DNA of 64,000 nucleotides from Streptomyces humidus (GCF_014649655.1 NZ_BMTL01000010.1:209393-273392), one strand, 5' to 3'. Shown: positions 34,527 to 44,187, counted from the stretch's first letter. Program-made: numbers and translations. Notes: generated by a model not told the origin, from the sequence alone.

Positions 34527-35792
34527 TTACCCGCAGCCGTGCTCGGCGGCGGTGTTTCCCCGGAACGTGGGCGTGGGCGGAGTGGGCGAAGGTGCTCCGG
34601 AAGCCGTCGGCGGCCGGTACGTTCCGTGTTCGCCCGATTCCGAAGAGGCGGATTCCGAAGAGGCGGTTTCCGGGGAAGCGGATTCCGGAGAGGTGGATTC
34701 CGCGCGCGGCTCCCGGGAGACCGCCACCGGCGTGTCCGTCCGCAGTCGCTCGAAGAGTTTCTCCGCCTCGGGCTCCACCAGTTGGTCGCGGTTGGTGTTG
34801 TAGACGTACGACTCCCGCGGAACGGTCAGGAATTGCACATGTTGGGTGGGAATGTCCCGCAGGCCGCGCACGAGTTCGTACAGGCCGCGCAGGCTCGCGA
34901 GATCCGGATCGGTGGTGAGGGAGGACGTGGCCGCGTCCAGCACCGGGTACAGCTTCACCGGGTTCAGCAGAACGTCATTGCTCTGCACCTTGTTGACCAG
35001 CGCCCCCAGGAACCGCTGCTGCCGGTCGATCCGGCCGGTGTCGCTGCCGTTGCCGAGGGACTTGCGGGCGCGTACGTACCCGAGCGCCTGCTCCCCGTCG
35101 AGCGTGACCTTCCCGGCCGGCAGCCGCAGCCGGGCGGCCTTGTCGCTGATCGGTTCCGACAGACAGACCTCCACCCCGTCCACCGCGTCGACCATGTCCT
35201 TGAACCCGCTGAAGTCGACGACGACATGATGGTCGATCCGTACCCCGGTGAGCTTCTCCACCGTGCGGATCGTGCAGGCCGAACCACCCGCCTGGAAGGC
35301 GTAGTTGAACATCGTGAACATCGGCTCGGTGCGCGTTCCGTCCGGCCGCAGACAGCCCGGCACGTCCACCATCAGGTCGCGCGGCAGGGAGACGGCGGTG
35401 GCGCTGCGCCGCCCGGCCGCCAGATGCAGCAGGATCGTCGTGTCGGACCGCTCGCTCCCGGAGTCACGCCCGTACTCCTCGTTGCCGTCCCCCGACCGCG
35501 AGTCCGACCCGATCACCAGGACGTTCTGCGCGTCCTTCACCAACGACGTCGGCCGCTCCTTCGCGTACCGCTCGAGCTCCGCCGCGGCCGCGTCGTCGGG
35601 CGTGATGTTCCCGTCGAGCTTCACATAGACGGCCCACCCGGCCACCCCGGCCCCCAGGACGATCACGGCCGCGGCTCCTGCCCCGTACCGCGCCCACCGC
35701 CGCCGGCGCCGTCGCGCGAGCCCCCGCCCGTCCGCGTACGCCCCCGCCCCCGGCCCGAGGGGCCCGCCGCCACGCCTCCCGGAGTGCGTCAC
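34527..35792 (-). CDS. LCP family protein 5
   Basis: A 421-residue LCP protein with a short Arg-rich cytoplasmic head (about 1-34), a transmembrane helix (about 36-56) and an LCP domain (about 85-340): VLVIGSDSRSGDGNEEYGRDSG, AVSLPRDLMVDVPGC, FNYAFQAGGSACTIRTVEKLTG, YVRARKSLGNGSDTGRIDRQQRFL. The C-terminal 55 residues are Glu/Ser/Pro-rich repeats (SPESASPETASSESASSES) and replace a LytR_C domain. It stands 245 bases upstream of LCP4 on the same strand and ends in TAA, rare in this GC-rich window. Confidence 0.93.
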   Translation of the reverse strand: MTHSGRRGGGPLGPGAGAYADGRGLARRRRRRWARYGAGAAAVIVLGAGVAGWAVYVKLDGNITPDDAAAAELERYAKERPTSLVKDAQNVLVIGSDSRSGDGNEEYGRDSGSERSDTTILLHLAAGRRSATAVSLPRDLMVDVPGCLRPDGTRTEPMFTMFNYAFQAGGSACTIRTVEKLTGVRIDHHVVVDFSGFKDMVDAVDGVEVCLSEPISDKAARLRLPAGKVTLDGEQALGYVRARKSLGNGSDTGRIDRQQRFLGALVNKVQSNDVLLNPVKLYPVLDAATSSLTTDPDLASLRGLYELVRGLRDIPTQHVQFLTVPRESYVYNTNRDQLVEPEAEKLFERLRTDTPVAVSREPRAESTSPESASPETASSESASSESGEHGTYRPPTASGAPSPTPPTPTFRGNTAAEHGCG

Positions 35793-36126
35793 GTCCGATC
35801 CCCCTTTCGCCGCCGGTTCCGCCGCGATCCCGCCTCGGCCGCACGAGCGCGCAGAGCCGCTCCTACGACGATGGCGCGAACGGGGGAGGAAGGGTGCCCG
35901 GGGTGAGCCGAACGGGTGAGCCGCCTCCGGGCGGTGTGCCCCGCGGGTTGGGGCGTGGGCGTGGGCAGGGCGGCGGCAGGGTGCCGCCCTCGGGGGGCGG
36001 GGACGGAGGCTCGCGCAGGGGAGAGACGGAGGCTCGCGCAGGAGAGATGGGGCGAGGGGGATCGAGGCGGGGGCGGTCGCGCCGGCTTCCGGGGCATGCC
36101 GGCGCCGCCCGCCGGCTTCCGGGGGC
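35793..36126. other. 334-base gap with two short direct repeats
   Basis: No gene. An 18-base repeat (gacggaggctcgcgcagg) lies at 36002-36019 and 36025-36042. A second repeat, cgccggcttccgggg, occurs twice near 36082-36125. The promoter of LCP5 should lie at the left end. Confidence 0.6.
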
Positions 36127-36885
36127 TTACCGGGCCGTCGCCGTCACCCGCTCGCTCTCCACCCGCTGGGCCACGGTCTCCTCGCCGGCCTCCGACAGGT
36201 TCCGGCACAGCACCACGGAGCCGCCGCTCGCCAGCGGCGCGTAGAGCCCCGCGCTCAGCCCCTCCCACGTGTCGTACGGCAGCCCCGACAGCAGTCGCGA
36301 CCCGGGCCCGGTCAGCCCCAGCCCCGAGGCCTCGGCCCGAGCCCGCTCCACGACCTCGGCGCCGGTGTACTCGGCCCCGGCGACGATCAGCGCGGGCTCC
36401 TCGGGGTCCACCGGGGCGTACGGGGCGAACCGGTCCCCGAAGCTCGGGACGTCCACGGCGTAGTCGTCGTACCCCTCCGGAGGCCCCGGCACGAACCGCC
36501 GGCCGAGCGGGGCCAGTGACAGCGCGTAGCGCTCGCCCCGGCACGCCAGCCCCGCCTCGAAGTGCCCGGGCCCGGCCACGACGAAGTCCGCCCGCGACGG
36601 ATCCCCGGCCATGTCCGCGACGACCCCGGTCTCCGCACACGCCAGCAGCCACACCGCCGTCTGCCAGTGCGCGGGCAGCAGCAGCGCGACCCGGTCGCCC
36701 GGCTCGGCCGACAGGCCGTCCTGGAGGAGGTTCGCGGTCTTGGCCACCCAGTTGGCGAAGGTGGCCACGGACAATTCGACCCGTTCGCCCGTGGCGTCGT
36801 CGTAGAAGGTCACCAGGGGGCGCGCGGGGTCCGCGGCGAGTGCGGAACGCAGCAGGTCGGCAGGGGTGCGATCGGTGGCAGTCAC
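36127..36885 (-). CDS. TIGR03089-family protein (truncated AMP-binding-like)
   Basis: A 252-residue protein resembling only the N-terminal part of acyl-CoA synthetase/AMP-binding enzymes: RPLVTFYDDATGERVELSVATFANWVAKTANLL, then DRVALLLPAHWQTAVWLLACAETG. The adenylation motif and C-terminal lid are missing, which is normal for the actinobacterial TIGR03089 family, so it is not a recent truncation. Catalytic activity is doubtful. GTG at 36885 is chosen because similarity begins there; an upstream GTG-rich extension is possible. Divergent from the amidase gene. Confidence 0.78.
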   Translation of the reverse strand: MTATDRTPADLLRSALAADPARPLVTFYDDATGERVELSVATFANWVAKTANLLQDGLSAEPGDRVALLLPAHWQTAVWLLACAETGVVADMAGDPSRADFVVAGPGHFEAGLACRGERYALSLAPLGRRFVPGPPEGYDDYAVDVPSFGDRFAPYAPVDPEEPALIVAGAEYTGAEVVERARAEASGLGLTGPGSRLLSGLPYDTWEGLSAGLYAPLASGGSVVLCRNLSEAGEETVAQRVESERVTATAR

Positions 36886-37025
36886 CCGCAGAAGCGTACG
36901 CGCCGCGCGTGCCGCCGCACCGGCCGCCGGCCGTTCGCGGAGCCACCGGTTCGGCCGAACGGACACCAACGGCCCGTCAATTCCCCGATGGACAGATATC
37001 TATGGCTATGTCCAGGATCGTTGAC

Positions 37026-38777
37026 ATGCGTGGATTGCTTGCTTCCTCGATCGGCGTCACCTGCGCGGCGGCTCTCGCCCTCCCGCTGACGCCGCCCGCC
37101 GACGCGGCGACGGTGCGACCGGCACCGGCTGCGGAGGCGGCGTCCGCCGGGACCGTCAGGGCCACGGGCCCCGGCACCCGGACCACTCCAACCCGTCCCG
37201 GCGGCACCGGCGTTCGCGGTCTTCCTCGAGTTCCCGGTGCTCCCGGAGTTCCCGACCTCCCTGGCAGCACCCAGTCGCTGCCCCTCGCCCCTCTCACCGG
37301 CGACCGTGCCCTCGGCGGCTCGGGTCAGGGCCTGTCCCGCCGGGACGTGCGCCGCTTCTCCCTCGTCGGCGTCGTCTGGGACGACCCGTCCGCCGAACTC
37401 CACGGCCACGTCCAGGTCCGTACCCGCCCGGCCGGCAGCGACGCCTGGTCGGGCTGGCAGGACGTCGAGACCCACAACACCGACCACGGCGCCGACCCCG
37501 GCACCGCCGAGAGAGCCTCGGGCCGGGTCCGCGGCGCCACGGCCCCGCTCTGGGTCGGCGACTCCGACGGCGTCGAGGTCCGCGTCCGGCCGGAGACCGA
37601 ACGTCGCACAGAGGAGACGGGTCGCGGCACCCGCACCGTCTCGACCGTCGCCCCGCTCCCCGCCGGCCTGCGCCTGGACCTCGTCGACCCGGGCGAGGCG
37701 GCTCCCGGAAACGTTTCCGCGGGCCCGCCGAGCGGCCGGGCGCTGCCGCGGAGAGCCGACCCGCCTGGCATGGAGGAGGCCGTGGACGGCACCGGCGTCG
37801 AGGCGGCCTGGACGGCAGCGGCGAACGCCGCGGCGCCGAAGACGACCGACATGTGGGGCGACGCGGCGACCGACGCCGCGACCGACACGGCGTCCGGCAC
37901 GGCCTCTGACTCGTCCGCCGACACGGCGTCCGACTCCTCCGCCGGCACAGCCTCTGACTCGTCGGCCGGCACAACGGACGACATGCCGGCGGACACGGTG
38001 GACGACGTTCCGGCCGACATGTCGGGCGAGGCCGTCGCGGCCTCCGCCGCCAACGATCTCCTCGCCCCGCTCGGCGCCCTCGAGATCCCGGGCCTGGACC
38101 GCCCGGCCACCGAACGTGAACTCCTCGCCCTGCGCGGCGACGAGTTGACGCAGGCCCAGCGGACCAAGCCGTACATCGGACCGCGCCCGAGCATCGTCAC
38201 GCGTCGCGGCTGGGGCGCCGACGAGAGCCTGCGCGAGAGCGGCTTCCGCTACACGACGAAGGTCAAGGCCGCGTTCGTGCACCACACGGCGTCGGGCAAC
38301 AGCTACACCTGCGCCCAGGCCCCGTCCGTCATCCGCGGAATCTACCGCTACCACGTCAAGAGCATGGGCTGGCGGGACATCGGCTACAACTTCCTCGTCG
38401 ACAAGTGCGGGAAGGTCTACGAGGGCCGCGCCGGGGGAGTGGCGAAGCCGGTTCTCGGCGCCCACACCCTCGGGTTCAACACCAACAGCATGGGGATCGC
38501 CGTCCTCGGCACCTTCGGCAGCGCCAAGCCCAACGCCGCCACGGTCGACGCCGTCGCCCGCCTGACGGCGTGGAAGCTCGGCCTCTTCGGGGCGGACCCG
38601 AAGGGGAAGACATACCTGACGTCCGGAGGTGGCAACCTCTACGGAAAGGGAAAGAGCGTACGACTGAACGTGATCTCGGGTCACCGGGACGGGTTCGCCA
38701 CCGAGTGTCCCGGCAAACAGCTCTACGGCAAGCTCGGCTCGGCCCGCTCCACCGCGGCGCTCTACCAGGGGCGCTGA
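37026..38777 (+). CDS. Secreted N-acetylmuramoyl-L-alanine amidase (PGRP/amidase_2)
   Basis: A 583-residue secreted peptidoglycan hydrolase. The signal peptide (about 1-28) is MRGLLASSIGVTCAAALALPLTPPADA. A beta-rich N-terminal domain (about 90-225) is followed by a Thr/Asp/Ser/Ala-rich linker with DTASDSSAG-type repeats (about 275-340). The C-terminal PGRP/amidase_2 domain (about 385-583) has the zinc ligands in FVHHTASG and ISGHRDGFATECPG. It would cut the bond between muramic acid and L-Ala. Starts at 37002 and 37008 are also in frame; 37026 gives the cleanest signal peptide. Confidence 0.9.
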   Translation: MRGLLASSIGVTCAAALALPLTPPADAATVRPAPAAEAASAGTVRATGPGTRTTPTRPGGTGVRGLPRVPGAPGVPDLPGSTQSLPLAPLTGDRALGGSGQGLSRRDVRRFSLVGVVWDDPSAELHGHVQVRTRPAGSDAWSGWQDVETHNTDHGADPGTAERASGRVRGATAPLWVGDSDGVEVRVRPETERRTEETGRGTRTVSTVAPLPAGLRLDLVDPGEAAPGNVSAGPPSGRALPRRADPPGMEEAVDGTGVEAAWTAAANAAAPKTTDMWGDAATDAATDTASGTASDSSADTASDSSAGTASDSSAGTTDDMPADTVDDVPADMSGEAVAASAANDLLAPLGALEIPGLDRPATERELLALRGDELTQAQRTKPYIGPRPSIVTRRGWGADESLRESGFRYTTKVKAAFVHHTASGNSYTCAQAPSVIRGIYRYHVKSMGWRDIGYNFLVDKCGKVYEGRAGGVAKPVLGAHTLGFNTNSMGIAVLGTFGSAKPNAATVDAVARLTAWKLGLFGADPKGKTYLTSGGGNLYGKGKSVRLNVISGHRDGFATECPGKQLYGKLGSARSTAALYQGR

Positions 38778-38794
38778 ACCGGCCGCTCGCGTCC

Positions 38795-38833
38795 GGGAAC
38801 TCCGGGGCCCGGGGGAGGCCCCGGAGTTCCCGT
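38795..38833. terminator. Strong terminator after the amidase gene
   Basis: Arms 38795-38810 and 38818-38833 are perfectly complementary over 16 bases with a seven-base loop. Confidence 0.85.
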
Positions 38834-39012
38834 GGTCCCCGGACGGCCGAGCGCGCATCCGGATGGGGGCACATTCCGCAGCCGTCGGGGGGACAGTCCG
38901 CCGGGACCGGGACGGAACGCCCACGCCCTGGAAGTCGCCACTCAAGGGTCTGCATACACTGGCCGGCCGAATGACAGTTCGGCCGGTCCCGGCAGGAAGC
39001 AGAGACGACAAG

Positions 39013-40095
39013 GTGACTGAAGCGATCCTCCTGGTCGGCGGCAAGGGCACCAGGCTGCGCCCGCTCACGGTGCACACGCCCAAGCCCATGGTCAGGGCGG
39101 CGGGGGTGCCGTTCCTCACGCACCAGCTGGCGCGGGCGCGAGCGGCGGGCGTGGACCACATCGTCCTGGCGACGAGCTACCTGGCCGAGGTCTTCGAACC
39201 GTACTTCGGCGACGGCTCGGCCCTGGGCCTGCACATCGAGTACGTGACGGAGGACGAACCCCTCGGCACCGGCGGCGCGATCCGCAATGTGGCGTCCCGC
39301 CTCACCTCGGCCCCGGACGACCCGGTCCTGGTCTTCAACGGAGACATCCTCACCGGCCTGGACATCGGACGTCTGGTGGCCACCCACGAGACGACGGGGG
39401 CGGACGTCTCCCTGCACCTCACGCAGGTGACGGACCCGCGCGCCTACGGCCTGGTCCCCACGGACGGGACGGGCAGGGTCCTGGCGTTCCTGGAGAAGCC
39501 CCAGACCCCCGAGGAGATCGTCACCGACCAGATCAACGCGGGGGCGTACGTCTTCCGCCGCTCGGTGATCGACACGATCCCGCCGGGCCGTCCGGTGTCG
39601 GTGGAGCGCGAGACCTTCCCCGGCCTCCTCTCGGCCGGGGCGCACCTCCAGGGCATGGTCGACTCGACGTACTGGCTGGACCTGGGCACCCCGGCGGCGT
39701 TCGTGCGCGGCTCGGCCGACCTGGTCCTGGGGCGGGCCCCGTCTCCCGCGGTCCCCGGCCGCTGCGGCGACCGTCTGATCCTGCCGACGGCGCGGGTCGC
39801 TCCCGACGCGAAGCTGACGGGCGGCACGGTGGTGGGCGAGGGCGCGTTCGTCGCGGAGGGCGCCCGGGTCTTCGGCTCGACGATCCTGCCGGGCGCGGTC
39901 ATCGAACCCGGCGCCGTCATCACCGACTCGCTCATCGGCGCCCGGGCCCGCGTCGGCGAACGCTCCGTCCTCACCGGGACGGTCATCGGCGACGGCGCGG
40001 TCGTCGGCCCGGACAACGAACTCCGCGAGGGCGCGAGAGTGTGGTGCGACGCGAGAATCCCGGCCGGCGCGGTCCGCTTCTCCTCGGACCAGTGA
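39013..40095 (+). CDS. Sugar-1-phosphate nucleotidyltransferase (mannose-1-phosphate guanylyltransferase-like)
   Basis: A 360-residue enzyme with a nucleotidyltransferase domain (about 1-235) containing ILLVGGKGTRLRPLTVHTPKPMV, the NTP-binding signature, and LVFNGDIL as the metal-binding Asp motif. It ends in a left-handed beta-helix (about 255-350) of hexapeptide repeats (VVGEGAFVAEGARVFGSTI). It would couple mannose-1-phosphate or a similar sugar to a nucleotide. GTG at 39013 is chosen because the family sequence begins there; the frame is open 50 codons further upstream. It probably works with manB and manA further along the window. Confidence 0.88.
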   Translation: MTEAILLVGGKGTRLRPLTVHTPKPMVRAAGVPFLTHQLARARAAGVDHIVLATSYLAEVFEPYFGDGSALGLHIEYVTEDEPLGTGGAIRNVASRLTSAPDDPVLVFNGDILTGLDIGRLVATHETTGADVSLHLTQVTDPRAYGLVPTDGTGRVLAFLEKPQTPEEIVTDQINAGAYVFRRSVIDTIPPGRPVSVERETFPGLLSAGAHLQGMVDSTYWLDLGTPAAFVRGSADLVLGRAPSPAVPGRCGDRLILPTARVAPDAKLTGGTVVGEGAFVAEGARVFGSTILPGAVIEPGAVITDSLIGARARVGERSVLTGTVIGDGAVVGPDNELREGARVWCDARIPAGAVRFSSDQ

Positions 40096-40575
40096 CGGCC
40101 GGGGCGTCACCCCGGCTGCACCACCGCCGCCGAGGGTGAGACCGGCTGCCGCGAGCAGGGGCGGGGCGCCGAGGACACCCTGCCCGGACGGAAACGAACG
40201 GGCAGGGCAGCCGACACCGAAACCGTCCCTGAACGGCGAGCCCGCCGCGGCGCAACCTGGTCGGTGAACGGGCGGCGAGGGGCGGGTGTCCCTGAGCGGG
40301 GTGAGCGGAAGGCGCGGGGCGTGAGCCCCTGGGCGGGGGACGGGTGGGGGACGGGTGGGGCCGAGGGCGAGGCCCTGAACGTCCCTGGGCAGGGGACGGG
40401 CGGGGCCGGGGTGAGCCCCTGAATGGGAGACTGACGGGACGAGGGCGGTGAAGTCCCGGCCGGGAACGGCGGGCGCGCCGGGGCGCAACCCGGTCGCGAA
40501 CCGGCCGAGGGCGACGGACCTCTCGGCCGTGGGGCCGCTGCGGCCCCGCCTCTTCGGCCGAGCCCACGCAGCCCC
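40096..40575. other. 480-base gap, terminator then low-complexity GC-rich sequence
   Basis: Apart from the hairpin at 40098-40116 it holds repeated gacgggtggggg, ggcggggccgg and gtgagcccctg words, with no gene, promoter or RNA that I can support. It separates two convergent genes. Confidence 0.6.
40098..40116 (+). terminator. Terminator hairpin after the nucleotidyltransferase gene
   Basis: Arms 40098-40104 and 40110-40116 pair over seven bases with a five-base loop directly after the stop codon. Confidence 0.6.
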
Positions 40576-41625
40576 TCACAACCTCCCGATGTCCCCGCGG
40601 GTCATCCGAGGGGCCCGCCGAGGCGGCACGCGTCCGCTCAGCAGGATCAACCGGGCCGCCCGATGCCGCTGCCCCTCCTGCCCTGGCGCCTGCCCTGATC
40701 CCTGCCCCGCGTACGGTTCCAGCAGCTCCAGCATCACGGCGTCGTCGGCCGTCCGGTCCCCGGCCAACGCCCACCCCACGATCCCCGGCAGATGCAGATC
40801 CCCCACGCTCACCGCGTCCGCCGCGCCATGACTGCGCTGCACGGTCTCCGCGGACGTCCAGGGACCGATCCCCGGCAGGACCTCCAACCGCGCCTGCGCC
40901 TCGGCCGGAGCCATCCGCATTGCCTCCTCCAGCCGCCCCGCCACTCGCACGGCCCGCAGGATCGTCGACGCGCGCTTGTCGTCGACCCCCGCCCGATGCC
41001 ACTCCCACGAGGGAATCAGCGCCCAGGTCCGCGGCGCCGGCATCACCCACAGCCGTCCGCCCGCCGCGGGCCCCGGCGCCGGCTCCCCGAACTTGCGCAC
41101 CAGCAGCCGCCAGGCCCGGTACGCCTCGTCGGTGGTGACCTTCTGCTCCAGCACCGATGGGATCAACGACTCCAGCACCAGCCCGGTCCGCGTCAGTCTG
41201 AGCCCCGGCCGCCGATGCCTGGCCAGCGCCACCACCCGGTGCCTCGGCTCGAACGCCTCCGGTGAGTCCGCGGCCCCGAGCATCTCGGGCAACTGCTCCA
41301 GCAGCCACTCCGCCCCGGGCCCCCATGCCTCGCCGCGCACCGTGCCGTCGCGGGCGGCGACGCGCAGCGTCCCCGGACCGGCGGGGGTGCGGCTGGCCCG
41401 CCACACCGACCCGTCCGGCATCGCCCGGAACGTCGGATCGCCCGGCCCCCGGCGCAGCGGCCCGAGCACCAGCCCGAGATCCAGCGGCCCCTTCGGCGCC
41501 CAGTCGCGCACCCGCCCGGGTGCCGACGCCTGCCGCGGCACCCCCACCGGCACTCCCGCCGGCACACCGACCTGCCCGCCGCGCACGGTCGTGCGTGTGG
41601 GTCGAGGAGAGAAGCGTCCTGCCAC
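40576..41625 (-). CDS. HhH-GPD DNA glycosylase (AlkA-like 3-methyladenine DNA glycosylase)
   Basis: A 349-residue base-excision repair enzyme. The C-terminal half (about 150-315) has SVLEQKVTTDEAYRAWRLLV, the helix-hairpin-helix LEVLPGIGPWTSAETV, and the downstream catalytic Asp in VSVGDLHLPGIVGWAL. The N-terminal 150 residues resemble the AlkA lead domain and start with a Val/Gly/Pro-rich stretch. It would remove alkylated purines. GTG start at 41625. It is convergent with the nucleotidyltransferase and downstream of the F420 genes on the same strand, separated by 247 bases. Confidence 0.88.
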   Translation of the reverse strand: MAGRFSPRPTRTTVRGGQVGVPAGVPVGVPRQASAPGRVRDWAPKGPLDLGLVLGPLRRGPGDPTFRAMPDGSVWRASRTPAGPGTLRVAARDGTVRGEAWGPGAEWLLEQLPEMLGAADSPEAFEPRHRVVALARHRRPGLRLTRTGLVLESLIPSVLEQKVTTDEAYRAWRLLVRKFGEPAPGPAAGGRLWVMPAPRTWALIPSWEWHRAGVDDKRASTILRAVRVAGRLEEAMRMAPAEAQARLEVLPGIGPWTSAETVQRSHGAADAVSVGDLHLPGIVGWALAGDRTADDAVMLELLEPYAGQGSGQAPGQEGQRHRAARLILLSGRVPPRRAPRMTRGDIGRL

Positions 41626-41786
41626 GATGGATGTCCCGGGGTCATACGAAAAGTGCTGCTACGAGAGTAGGCGTACCACCCGCCCCTCACGCCGCCGGCC
41701 ACCCGACGATCACGCACACCCCACCCCGGACCAACGGCACCACCCGCACCGCACGCCTCACCGGAACCGGGCCCCCACCGACCCCG

Positions 41787-41832
41787 CCCCGACCCCCGCG
41801 CCCGCAACGCTCCCCGACCCCCGCGCCCGCAA
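41787..41832. repeat. 21-bp direct repeat, 25 bases apart
   Basis: Bases 41787-41807 recur exactly at 41812-41832, between the DNA glycosylase and fbiB genes. Confidence 0.85.
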
Positions 41833-41872
41833 GGCCCCCCGAGCACCGTGGCCGTGCCCGAGCGCCGTGCCT

Positions 41873-43231
41873 TCATCGCACCACGACGAAGTCACCCGCC
41901 TCCCGCTCGGGACGGGCCCGTGGCTCCTCCGCCGCGTGTCCGACCGCCACCGCTCCCATCGGGTCCCACCCCTCCGGCAGCTCGAGCACCTCCCGGACCA
42001 CGTCCCGGCAGAACATCGTCGACGACACCCACGCGGACCCCAGCCGCTCCCCGGCCAGCGCGACCAGGAAGTTCTGTACACCGGCCCCGGTCGCGACCAC
42101 GAACATCTCCCGTTCGGCCGCGTCCCGCCGGGCGTCGCCGTAGGTGTGCGACCCGTCCATCACCAGACACGGCACCACGAGATACGGCGCGTTCCGCAGC
42201 ACGTCCCCCCGCCGCACCCGCTTGGCGATGGACTTCTCGGACTTCCCGTCCCGCCGCAGATCCGCGACCCACGCGTCCCGCATCGCGTCCAGCAGACGGA
42301 CCCGCGCCTCCCGCGACTCCAGGAGCACGAACCGCCACGGCGTCGTGTGATGCGGCGCCGGCGCGGTGACGGCCGCCGCCACCGCCCGCCTGACCGCCCC
42401 GGGGTCGACCGGCTCTTCGGTGAAGGACCGAACGGTCCGCCGCTGCGTCACCGCCAGCCGCACCGCCTCCGAGGTCCCGAGCCGGAACATGTCGTCCCGT
42501 GCCACCCGCACGAGCGCCCGGGCCCCCTCCCCTGCGCCCTCGGACCCGACCACATGCCCCAGACCCCGCACCACGGCCACCGGAAGCCCGGCGGCCTTGC
42601 CCTTCACCAGGTCGCCGGCGGCGGCCAGCTCGTCCGCCGTGGCGACGACCGTCGCGCTCAGCGCGTTGCCGTGCGCGTCCGTGCCCCCGCGCAGATCGTC
42701 CAGCACCCGCACCCCGGCGGCGCCTATCGCCACGTCCGTGAGCCCCGCCCGCCAGGGCCGCCCGAAGGTGTCGGTGACGACGACCCCGACGTCGACGCCG
42801 AGCGCGTCCCGCAGCCCCTCGCGGATCGCCCGCGCCGACGCGTCCGGGTCCTCCGGCAGCAACAGCACCGTCCCCGCAGGGGTGTTGGAGGCGTCGACCC
42901 CGGCCGCGGCCATGATCAGACCCTGCCGGTTCTCGACGATCCGCAGTGTCCCCCGCCGGGCCACCACCCGGACCGTCTCGGCGTCGATCGCCGCCTCCCG
43001 GTCGTCCGCCCGGACGAGCCGCCCCTCCGCCTTGGACACGATCTTCGACGTGACCAGCAGGACGTCCCCGTCGGCGAGCCCCGGCTCGGCGGCGACGATC
43101 AGCTTGGCGAGGTCGTCCCCGGTCCGCACCTCGGGCAGCCCGGCCACGGCCCAGACCCGGTAACCGCTCTCCGACGCCCCGCTCTCCGACGCCCCGCTGT
43201 TCGAGGACCCGCTCTTCGACGACCCGTTCAC
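41873..43231 (-). CDS. fbiB: Bifunctional F420 biosynthesis protein FbiB (CofE ligase plus nitroreductase-like domain)
   Basis: A 452-residue fusion. Residues about 22-250 are the CofE gamma-glutamyl ligase (DVLLVTSKIVSKAEGRLV, VVVTDTFGRPWRAGLTDVAIG) that adds glutamates to F420-0 using GTP. Residues about 262-440 form an FMN-binding nitroreductase-like domain (QRRTVRSFTEEPVDPGAVRRAV, APHHTTPWRFVLL), which in actinobacteria reduces dehydro-F420. The first 20 residues carry a Ser-Gly-Ala-Ser-Glu repeat. The GTG start overlaps the fbiA stop as GTGA, so the two are coupled. Confidence 0.95.
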   Translation of the reverse strand: MNGSSKSGSSNSGASESGASESGYRVWAVAGLPEVRTGDDLAKLIVAAEPGLADGDVLLVTSKIVSKAEGRLVRADDREAAIDAETVRVVARRGTLRIVENRQGLIMAAAGVDASNTPAGTVLLLPEDPDASARAIREGLRDALGVDVGVVVTDTFGRPWRAGLTDVAIGAAGVRVLDDLRGGTDAHGNALSATVVATADELAAAGDLVKGKAAGLPVAVVRGLGHVVGSEGAGEGARALVRVARDDMFRLGTSEAVRLAVTQRRTVRSFTEEPVDPGAVRRAVAAAVTAPAPHHTTPWRFVLLESREARVRLLDAMRDAWVADLRRDGKSEKSIAKRVRRGDVLRNAPYLVVPCLVMDGSHTYGDARRDAAEREMFVVATGAGVQNFLVALAGERLGSAWVSSTMFCRDVVREVLELPEGWDPMGAVAVGHAAEEPRARPEREAGDFVVVR

Positions 43232-44187
43232 GCGCCCCGCACCTCCTCCGCCAGCCGCAACGCCTCCCGGGCCATCTGCGCGGTCGCGTCGAGGTCGCTC
43301 ATCATCAGCGGGACGGCCCGGCAGCGGATGCCGGCCGCCTCCACCCGCTCCACGGTGTCCGCGTCCACGGTGTCGACGAGCCAGCCGTCGAGCAGTCCCG
43401 AGCCGTAGTGCTCGGCCACCGCCGCGGCCGTCGACTCCACGCCGACCGCCGCGAGCACCTTGTCGGCCATGCCGCGCACGGGCGCGTTCCCGACGATGGG
43501 GGACAGGCCCACCACCGGCACCCCGGCCTCGGCGATCGCCTCGCGGATGCCGGGCACCGCGAGGATCGTGCCCACGGAGACCACCGGATTGGACGGCGGG
43601 AACAGGACGACGTCCGCCTCCGCGATCGCCTCCAGCACCCCGGGCGCCGGCTTCGCCTGCTCCGCGCCGACGGGCACGACCGCCTCCGCCGGCACCGACG
43701 CGCGCAGCCGCACCCAGTACTCCTGGAAGTGCACGGCCTTGCGCTCACCGTCGACCTCGACGGCCACATGGGTCTCGACGCGGTCGTCCGTCATGGGGAT
43801 CAACCGCACACCCGGCTTCCACCGGTCGCACAGCGCCTCGGTCACCGCGCTCAGCGGATAACCGGCGCCGATCATCTGCGTCCGCACGATGTGCGTGGCG
43901 AAATCCCGGTCGCCCAGACCGAACCAGCCGGGCCCCGCGCCGTACGCGGCCAGCTCCTCCTTCAGGTGGAAGGTCTCCTCGGCCCGCCCCCAGCCCTGTT
44001 CCTCGTTGATGCCGCCGCCGAGCGTGTACATCACCGTGTCGAGGTCCGGACAGACCTTCAGTCCGAAGAGATGGATGTCGTCGCCGGTGTTGCCGATGAC
44101 CGTGACGTCCGCGTCCGGCGCGGCCTGCTTCAGACCGCGCAGGAACCGGGCACCGCCGATGCCGCCTGCCAGAACCACAATGCGCAT
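43228..44187 (-). CDS. fbiA: 2-phospho-L-lactate / phosphoenolpyruvate transferase (CofD/FbiA)
   Basis: A 319-residue enzyme that joins the phospholactyl or phosphoenolpyruvyl unit, delivered as a guanosine diphosphate adduct, to Fo to form (dehydro-)F420-0. CofD motifs are MRIVVLAGGIGGARFLRGL at the start, VIGNTGDDIHLFGL, PDLDTVMYTLGG and LFPPSNPVVSVGTIL. ATG at 44187; no strong ribosome binding site is visible (cttgccttc), so leaderless translation is possible. Coupled with fbiB. The Fo synthase and guanylyltransferase genes of the pathway are not in the window. Confidence 0.95.
   Translation of the reverse strand: MRIVVLAGGIGGARFLRGLKQAAPDADVTVIGNTGDDIHLFGLKVCPDLDTVMYTLGGGINEEQGWGRAEETFHLKEELAAYGAGPGWFGLGDRDFATHIVRTQMIGAGYPLSAVTEALCDRWKPGVRLIPMTDDRVETHVAVEVDGERKAVHFQEYWVRLRASVPAEAVVPVGAEQAKPAPGVLEAIAEADVVLFPPSNPVVSVGTILAVPGIREAIAEAGVPVVGLSPIVGNAPVRGMADKVLAAVGVESTAAAVAEHYGSGLLDGWLVDTVDADTVERVEAAGIRCRAVPLMMSDLDATAQMAREALRLAEEVRGA

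Noticed and set aside
36127..36885. Truncated acyl-CoA synthetase pseudogene
   Set aside because: The short form is the normal state of the TIGR03089 family, and the frame is intact.
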